This document shows, piece after piece, positions 48,701 through 57,700 of a DNA stretch of 64,000 bases; within the stretch, counting starts at the first letter, position 1, and each line of letters begins with the position of its first letter. The notes under the pieces were generated by a model. That model saw nothing but the letters and a program-made list of their open reading frames with translations, ran no database searches and had not been told where the DNA came from. Location of the stretch: assembly GCA_026874595.1 (NCBI GenBank), contig CM049318.1:37159956-37223955 (forward strand). Direction: 5' to 3'. A program made the position numbers and the translations under genes. This DNA is from Sipunculus nudus. Its lineage: Eukaryota > Annelida > Sipuncula > Golfingiida > Sipunculidae.

Positions 48701-51700
48701 GCTTGTCCAGGCAGAGAAGCCTGCAGAGGGGCTGTTCCAAAAACAGGTAAACAACTCTTAGACACTTTTTTATTTTATTAGTGAGGGCTGTTTCATTTCT
48801 CTTGTCCATTTATAAATTGTAATACCATGTCAGAGTAGCCTCTGTAAATGTTGATATATATAGTCAGTAAATTCTTATCTGATGGATCGAGACCTGTAAC
48901 ATTTTACATTTCTTTCCATGCCCAATGAGGGTATGTACTGTGAAATGTCAATGGACATAAATTGGTCAAACGGCATCTTAATTGGCTAATTGTCTGGAAA
49001 TAATTAGCTCAGCTGACTATAAGTCATCTGAGCTATAGTCGTGGTCCATTGTCCGTCGTCCGTCCGTCTGTCCGTCCGTCCGTCCGTCTGTCCGTCCGTC
49101 CATCCGTAGATGTGGCACGTTTTGAAACCGTAAGACCTAGGAATCCAAAATTCGGCATAATGTTAGATGTCCCCAAGATCTCCTACCAAGCCGAAAACTG
49201 GGTCTTTGCAACTTCGTTCCTTTGAGAAATTAAGGAAAAACCTCAATTTTTTATTAAAAACCTATTTTCACACTTCAGGACTGCCTAATATCAAAACCAC
49301 TCATCTGTTTTTCCTCATATTTACCATAAATATTCCTCTATATAGTTCCTATGTACATGCCAGAAATTATGTCTGTATTATTTAATTTAAAAAAGTTATG
49401 GGCCCAAACATAATGCATTTTGTAAAAAATCAGGAAAGATATTTGATCACTTAACACAAAAAATGTTAAAGCTATCGACCTTTTTTCCAGTAATATAACT
49501 TTAATTAATCAAAATTAAATTGTATACCCAAAATTAGATAAAATCTTTAAAATTTTCTAAAATATTAATAAAAATAAAAAATTGGTACCTTAAATTTTGC
49601 CCAACTTTGACCATGGCATGTTTTTTTCCTGTAAGTACTGTTGATTTAATTTTCACAGCATGTTTTTGTTAGCATTTCAACTGTTAACACCAAAAATTTG
49701 AAACCAGTTGATCAAAAACTGTAGATTTTAATAAGTTTTCAAGCACCATGTAACATATTGTTAACATCAAGCTAGTGTTATGCAGTTTGCAAGAGCTCAG
49801 CTCCCCAGCTTAAGCTCTTAGTTCCTTAAATTCGGCATACAGTTAGATGTCTCCAAAATCCCCTACCATGCCAAGAATTTGGTCACTAGGACTTAATACC
49901 TTCGAGATATTAATGAAAAACTTCATTTTTCCATTAAAAAAAAACCCCTTGTTACACTTCCAGACTGCCTAAAATCAAAACCACTGATCTGACTTTAATC
50001 ATAAATAATATACATATTTTTCTTTCTCTATGCACATGCCAGAATGATGTCAGTATTGCGTAATTGTTTTAAGTTATGGGCCCAAACATAATGCACTTTG
50101 TAAAAAATCAAGAAATATATTTACTCCCTTAACAAGGGCATTGCTGAAGCTAGAGATTTTTTTTGTCAGGGATGTAACATTATTTAATCAAGGTTCAATT
50201 GAATACCCAAAATTAGTTCTGAATTTTTCAAATTTTATAAGTTATTAGTATAAATATAAAATTAGTACCTTAAATTTTGCCCAACTGTGACCATGGCACG
50301 TTTGTGTCCTGTGAGCACTGTTGATATAATTTTCATATCATGCACACATTAGGATTTCAGCTTTTTAGTTTAGAAAGCTGAAAGAAATTGGCCAAAAATT
50401 GTAGCTTTTATTAATGTTTTTATGAGACCCTGTCAGACTTTGGCTCTCTCCAGCCCCTCTTGAGTCACCTGTATGTTGACCTTGTTGACCTTTCATCAAA
50501 TTATGCACGCTTGAGGCGAGGCATACAGGAATCCAGGCAGCTTATGGCCAGCCACAGTTGATCCAGGTGTCCAACCCAACTCATCTAGTAGTTTTAACCA
50601 ACAACATAACAATAAACAATAAATTAATAAATTTTTATTGGTTTTTAATAACAAATTAAAGAGAAATAGAAAAGGAATTTGTTAGTTTATAATAACAGGA
50701 AATTAACTTGCAGTTACTGATGATATAAGAATCTTGTATCGATGGGTAGAACAGGGTTCGTACGCACCTTGAAAACCTTGAAAAGTGCTTGAATTTAGTC
50801 ATTTCAATTTCAAGGGCTTGAAAAGTGCTTAAAAAGAGAGAGTGGTTTGGAAAAGTGCTTGAAAAATAAAATTTTGTGAAAGAGTTTGGTGTATATTGTG
50901 TGTATGCATAGTTTTTTTGCATGCCTGGTATTTTAATATCGACTTTCGGGCATCTCTACGTCAGTCAAATGTATGAAATAGGATTAACCCAATCGTGGAT
51001 GAATGAGACCGGGCAGTGAAAGTGACGATGTAACAAGTTAACATACGAGGGTAATAACCATGTTTATTATCAAATAGTAAGTGAGCTGCTTTATTGGAAA
51101 GATCGTGGAGATTTCCCCGAGGTACGTATGAAAGCTCTTTAATTGAAAACTCAATCCACCCCAGGCGAGTTCACGTAAGTATTTTCGCAAGATTTATAAT
51201 TTAAATTTTAAAGTAATACTACAGAGATTATTAATATAGCTATTGAGAAGATCTGTCCAAAGGAAATAATTATCTGGGAACAAACCAGGGGAATAAAATG
51301 TGTGAAAAATACATGATGGGAACAATTCGAATCTGAGGGATAATAATAATATAAAACTAATTCGCTCAGTAGAATATGTCGTTTAAATCAAGTAAACTTT
51401 ACGTTTTACATTGGTAATTCGGCGATAATAATTATATCAGAGGGGTCATATTTCCCCAACGAACCCAATCCGACTTTGTTTTGGTTAAAGGTTTTTCAGT
51501 TTATCCAAGGGTTGCGTGTTTTTTTTTATCTTCGTACCTCCGCATTTCACGTGTACGCGCTGTGATCGTCATTTGTTAGCTCCATAAGACCACTGATCAG
51601 CGAAATACAGTTTACACGCGGGGTCAATCAAATTAAGGATAAATACTGTTTGTCCGAAATAGGTTAAGGTGTTTGGCAGGTACTGATGTATATTCACATA

Positions 51701-54700
51701 CTCTGGCGTCAGTTTGTAAAAGGCTGGGATCCATGGGGGAAATCACATTTTTGTTGCGATGTGATAGCCGTTTCTAAGCGAAGTACGCTGGCAGTTTAAA
51801 GAGTGATCAGCGACATATACAACTTCCAGCATCGGCCCCCTCCCTGCCCTGCATAACGATTGCATAAAGGTCGCCAACAAGAGTTTTTTTTTTAAATAAG
51901 ATTTCACATTTTTAGTTTTAATCAAATGTTGGACATGTTTGAATAGAAATCTGGCTGCGTCTGTGATCGTTAGATAACGACCTTCACAGGTGTTGCCCGG
52001 CCATTTGTTGACACGTGCGGCCAGTGACTTGGCGGTAAACGGCAGAAACCTCGTGCACGACAAGGTCGTCATATCAAACGTGCTGATACGAAGTTTGACT
52101 AGTATTGTTTTGAATAATTTGATAATACTATACCAAAATATCGTATAAGGGTAACATATTACAGGCTTTTATTTATTTATTTTTTTTTTTTTTAGGCGTT
52201 GAAAACGTGAATGATTATCCCCCACGATCGCCGAACTGTCTGAGTTTTTCGGCACCCTTTCTGCCGGAGCATATAATTTGCTAAAGTTTGAGCTAGTCGG
52301 CAAATCAGAGATCCCTATTCAAGATATGATAGGTTTTAGACCCTCGTTATCAGATTAGTTAAATCTGTCAAGGTCATGCCAAAGATGAGTGATCATTTTG
52401 AATGTAAAGTTAAAACAATGGGCCGCTGTGTATTAAACCGCGACTGGCTATACCAAAGGATATTTCACAAGCGCTTCAATTGCTGTTAATGTAGATTTCG
52501 GCTAAATTTGTTATTTTCTGAGTCATTTCCTTATAACTATAACTTATTTTACATTTCCTAGCCTTTTTTATCACACTATATGGTCCATCTCATTATAAAT
52601 ATTATTTTGCATTTTGTGTTACAAGCCTTTCGGTGTCGGCAACATGCATGGGTGAAGGTGCACTGACCGTCCATAAATTTTGATGTCCTTGAAAATACTT
52701 TTCAGGTCCTTTAAAAGTGCTTGAAAAGTGCTTGAAATTTTTCTCATGATAAGTGTACGAACCCTGGTAGAATGTCACATATTCCAAATAACACCATGCA
52801 GTCACCTATGGCATTTTTCAGTTCAATTTAAATGATAAAGAAGTAAATCATATTATTCATTACTAATCATTAGGGATCATATGAAGGAAATTAATGATAG
52901 ACAAAGATGCAGTTGATAATATTAATCTAGATTCCTACTGTGTCTAGTGTGTACATTGATGTGAAATTAGTCCAAAATGAATTTTTTACAGTTATTTTTT
53001 AATATAAATAAAAGCCATAAAACCAGGTACTTATGATCATTATTTAAATGTGTGAATTTTGTATATTCTGGATTCTCAACATCATTGGTTGGTGAAACTG
53101 AATAAATACCAGACATGGTGCGAATACTTTGTAATTGTATTTAAATACGAATATGATTATGTACTCCATTATAAAATTTCTTGCATAAAAAATAGGAATT
53201 CAGGTAAAAATGAAAGTATATGAATACTCGTGCAAATACTTTCAAAATGTATTCATGAATGCATCCATGAATATATTCTTTAATATTATTTTAATAATCA
53301 TATCAGTTATATTTCATTTAAAAAAATCATGATTCTCTTATTATTTTTTATGAAAAATTATATTTGGGACAATATTTGTAATTTTTTTTAATAAATAGTT
53401 AAACTCTTTTATTATATGTTCTGCTTATAAGTTATTTGGCCAAGTCAAAATCTGTGTGACAATAGTACTCCATTTGTTAATAAAATAAATGAAATCAATC
53501 CTCTTCCCTGTCTCCAAAGGTACTATCAAAATCATACATAAGCTAAACAACAACAACTCATAATACAGCTTATATTTATTTCCACACAAAACCAGCATGT
53601 GCCTCATTTCTAAATAATATTTTTTTATCATATGTAACAGCTGAGCGTCGTGACCCATAGGTCCCTTGTTTTACTTAGTAGTCTAGAAAATAAAAAATTG
53701 GTAATAGTTTTATAAGCAAGGGAAAAGATATTAGCTTGAAATCTGAACTATTAATTGCCAAATATAGTTTAAGCAAGGACAAATATTGACTTGAAATCTG
53801 AATAATAAGTTACTAAATACTTGTTGTATCATGTGTTTAGAGAGTGAAGTATCTTAATATGCATTGTTACAGCTGTAGATCTAATTTATTCATCGATGCA
53901 GTTTTAAAGTATCGATATCTGATATTTTTAACATTTCATTATCCTTTGAATGTTACAGAAGCACGTGACACAGGCTTCCTGGCAGTCAGCTCTGACCCAT
54001 GCCATCCAGGCTCTCACAACCTTGTTCAGCCATGTTTCCTCACAGACGATGATCACACAGCTCTTCAGTAAACTAGCAGAACCTGTGAGCCAGCTGTATG
54101 TTAAGAGCAGCAAGAGAGCCGGAAGCTGGATCACAGAACAGCTACTACAGAAGGTAGGTCCACCATATACTGTAGTTCCCTTAATGTGAGTGCGAGATTC
54201 AAATATTTCTAAAATGAAAATTTAATAAATTATATTCTAAATTAAACTTAAGTGAATTAGACATCATATCAGCACAGGTAATCAGTCATTTAGACTGTTG
54301 CCTCATTCACATCTCATATATGCTATCCATGCATTTATTGTGAAAGTCAAAAGCAGATGATTAATATTATATGCACTAAAGATATTTTCTGTTAGTTGTA
54401 AATGAAAGACTGGTATTATATATAATATTATAAATAATATTTGACCTTTCTCAATATGAGTCAACAGTGAAAAGAACTATTTTTCCATTTGGTCTTTGTT
54501 AAATTGATATATTGCTTTGATCTTAAAATCACAGAACATTCCCCCCTGACCTCAGAGTATAAGGTATATTTTTTTCTGCGACAGTTGGATAAACTTTGGC
54601 TTGACATCACAACATGTTTGCAAGGGCGTCACAAGGGACCATATGACACTGATCTCCTGAAGGCCATGTCACCACTGTGGGAAGCAACGTTCCTACACCC

Positions 54701-57700
54701 TCGTCGTCAGATCAAGAACCAGACCTCCATGGTGTGGAACGCAACATTCGGCCAAGCATCGTTACTGGTCTACCCTGAAAACTTGAAGTTTGTAATTTTC
54801 ATAATAATAGTTGGCACACTGACATATATGTTCTTCAGGTTAAGCAGACATATCCCAAATCCTGTCACATTATCAAATAACATTATGCTGATTGATAATT
54901 TAGGACCTTAGATTTTGCATAAGCTGAGCCAAGTCCTGGTCAACAAAAAACATTAGGTTGTGTGAATTATTAAGGAGCTGTGAGCATTTCTGTGGGCCTG
55001 GTCAGTTTTGCCATGGTGTCAGTTCTAGATCTCAATAATAGTTATAAAGAGTAAAAACAATGTATGTTCCTAGATTCAAGTCTCTATTGAAAAAAAAATT
55101 CCATGACATCATAAGCTGATCCTATCAGGGTCTGGTCTCTGTTCTGGAATCACTGCTCTTGTCTCATAACAGAAAATTTATAGTTTGACATTCAAATAGC
55201 TATTTACTTCATCTGCAAATAGATGTCAAGCACACCAGACTGCAGATGATGACCGTGGGATACAGGTGAAAACTACGGCTACAAAATGAAAGTCACTGGT
55301 TTTTAGGGTTGATTTCTGTGTAGAGCTCTGCAATTATCACTGATTAACAATTAATCGAATCAATGTTTTGAAAAATCTTCGATTCTCCATTATCTGTTTT
55401 TATCCTCGAGAATCGTTCTACCAAATTTCATAGATTTGTGCCAGAATATTGTCCATTTCCATATGAAAATTATATTCAAGGTCTCTCAGTTTCTTAGTCT
55501 TGCTGTAAGATGATCTAGAATGCAGATTCTAGAATTCACAAGGTAAAAAAAAATTACATTGTAGTTCATTCTTCACTTCCCAGGTGGCAGCAGCTTGAGT
55601 GTAAGCAGTCCCCATACTGTCCAACTGTGATGTAAAATAATCAATTATTAATCAATAATCAGTTGCCACAATTTTCAATTAATCATTTACAAATTTTGGA
55701 TCCTATTCCTAGCTCTATTTCTCTGTGTGTTAATATTCATGTCTGTTTGTTCAGTTGTTTGTACAAGGTATCTGAAAAAGTCACAGGATTTTTAAAAGAA
55801 TTATTTTCTAGAAAGTTTTGAATTTTGAAAATTTGACAGAAGTAAATACCTCAAGTATCATTGGAGTATAACTCCCCATCCGTATGATTGCTTTTACAGA
55901 CTGGTTGAATTTAATATCATTGCTGTGTTATATTTATTTTTACAGAACGGTCCTAGCTCAAGTGAAACAGAAGAGCACACTGCGGCTGCCATCTTGGGAA
56001 TCGTCGTTAGTGTCTGAGATTGATGACACTCCAGTCAGTCAGATGAGTATGGTAAGGAAGATAGTGACTTTTTAATCCCATGACTAATCTGCCTTTAGGT
56101 ATCTCTGTCATTAATCATCTGTCCAGTTCTTTATCAACTCCAGTATTTGAGGCTTTTTAAATGCCTGTCATATGTCGGGAGTATTATGGTATATCCAACG
56201 TCCGTCTTTTAACTTTAAGTGTCGCTGTGATAACTTACTGGGGCTTTGATGGATATTCACCAAACTCACCATAACTACTTGCCAACAGATTATCTCATCG
56301 GAGTTTGATTATGAGCAAAATCCACACATATTTAATAAGGTCACGGGTCACTTGGCTACTTAATGGTGTTGCAACGATAACTTGTGAAGAAAATGAAGGA
56401 TTTTGATCAAACTCATTATAAATTTAAAAAAAAAAATAAATATCTTGCAAGTATGATTTCAAGCAGAATCCATGAATATTTAATGAGGTCAGAGTTCACT
56501 GCACCATGACGACTTTCCAAAAATTCTATGGATTTTCATGAAACTCATTATACATATTAACCAATAGAGTTTCTCACCTCAATTAAATTCTTAGCATATT
56601 TCACACATATTTAACAAGGTCAGAGGTCACAAGACATACGATGGGTGTGTAATGCACTTATGCAGTGCTCTTGTTACCTCTTCACTCCTGATCATAATTG
56701 AAACAGCAGGAAACTCCAGAACAGCTTCAGATAATATGGGAAGAAATAATTGTAAAATCATTTTAGAAAGGTTGGTAAATTTCCTAATTTTTAGGCTCAA
56801 ATACATCAGTTGCCCAAGTATAACCAAACAATACCACAAATCAGTTTCTTTCAAATGCTGGATTGTGTGATGATTATTGCTTAAAACTAGTTCCAGAATC
56901 ACAATATTTATATGCCAGACACAAAAATTAATGTTTCTGGTCAGAACAATGATAACATTATGATGAATGAAAAGTTTACATTGTTTTCTTTTAATAAATC
57001 AGGGTGGAACTCAGCCTTCACTCCCACCGATTGTGGGCCTGGCTTCACCACACAAAGCTGTGGGCAGTTTCTTGAACAAAGTGGCATCCCCATCGATCAA
57101 GAAATCTCCGCTCAAACAGATGAAGTCACCGCCCCAGCCCAACAGTGCTCGCAAGAAGCTCTCTCTCTCTGTTAATGACATGAGAGATGATGTGAGTATA
57201 AACCTCAAAGCAGCATGAATCTCTTGTAGGAAGTGTTTTGCTATTATTTTAATATTTAGATTTTAAAATTAGAAGAAAAATGTTTTAAAGGTTGGTTGAG
57301 GAGTGCGTTAAGATGGCAGAACATTGTCCTCCCCAAGTTTTTGAAAATTGGAAATCAAGGCATGTATTATAAAATACATAAGGGCTTGGAATTTCTAATT
57401 TTGCCTTATATGTATTTGTTATTTACAAAAATTGGGGTGGAATATGAAATTTCAGTGTTTGGAACAGCAAATGTGCCTTTTCAGTAAGAATTCCTGATCA
57501 GCAGCTGTTTTCATATTTCATTTCTTTTCTTTTGGTTATTATCATTCTGTCATGCACTTGCTGTGCTGATTTGAGGATAATCACTAAAACATCAGTGAGT
57601 GATGGGGAAAATATAAATACAAATTAGCATGTTTATATTATTATTCATACTGAAAAAAAAATATCAATAAGTGATCAGCAGATAAATAAGATCATCTTGA

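Noticed and set aside
26467-53670. Elements B and C as LTRs of one large retroelement
   Set aside because: They are both in direct orientation about 22 kb apart, but B is nested inside another copy, the ends are not TG...CA, and RIF1 exons lie between them.
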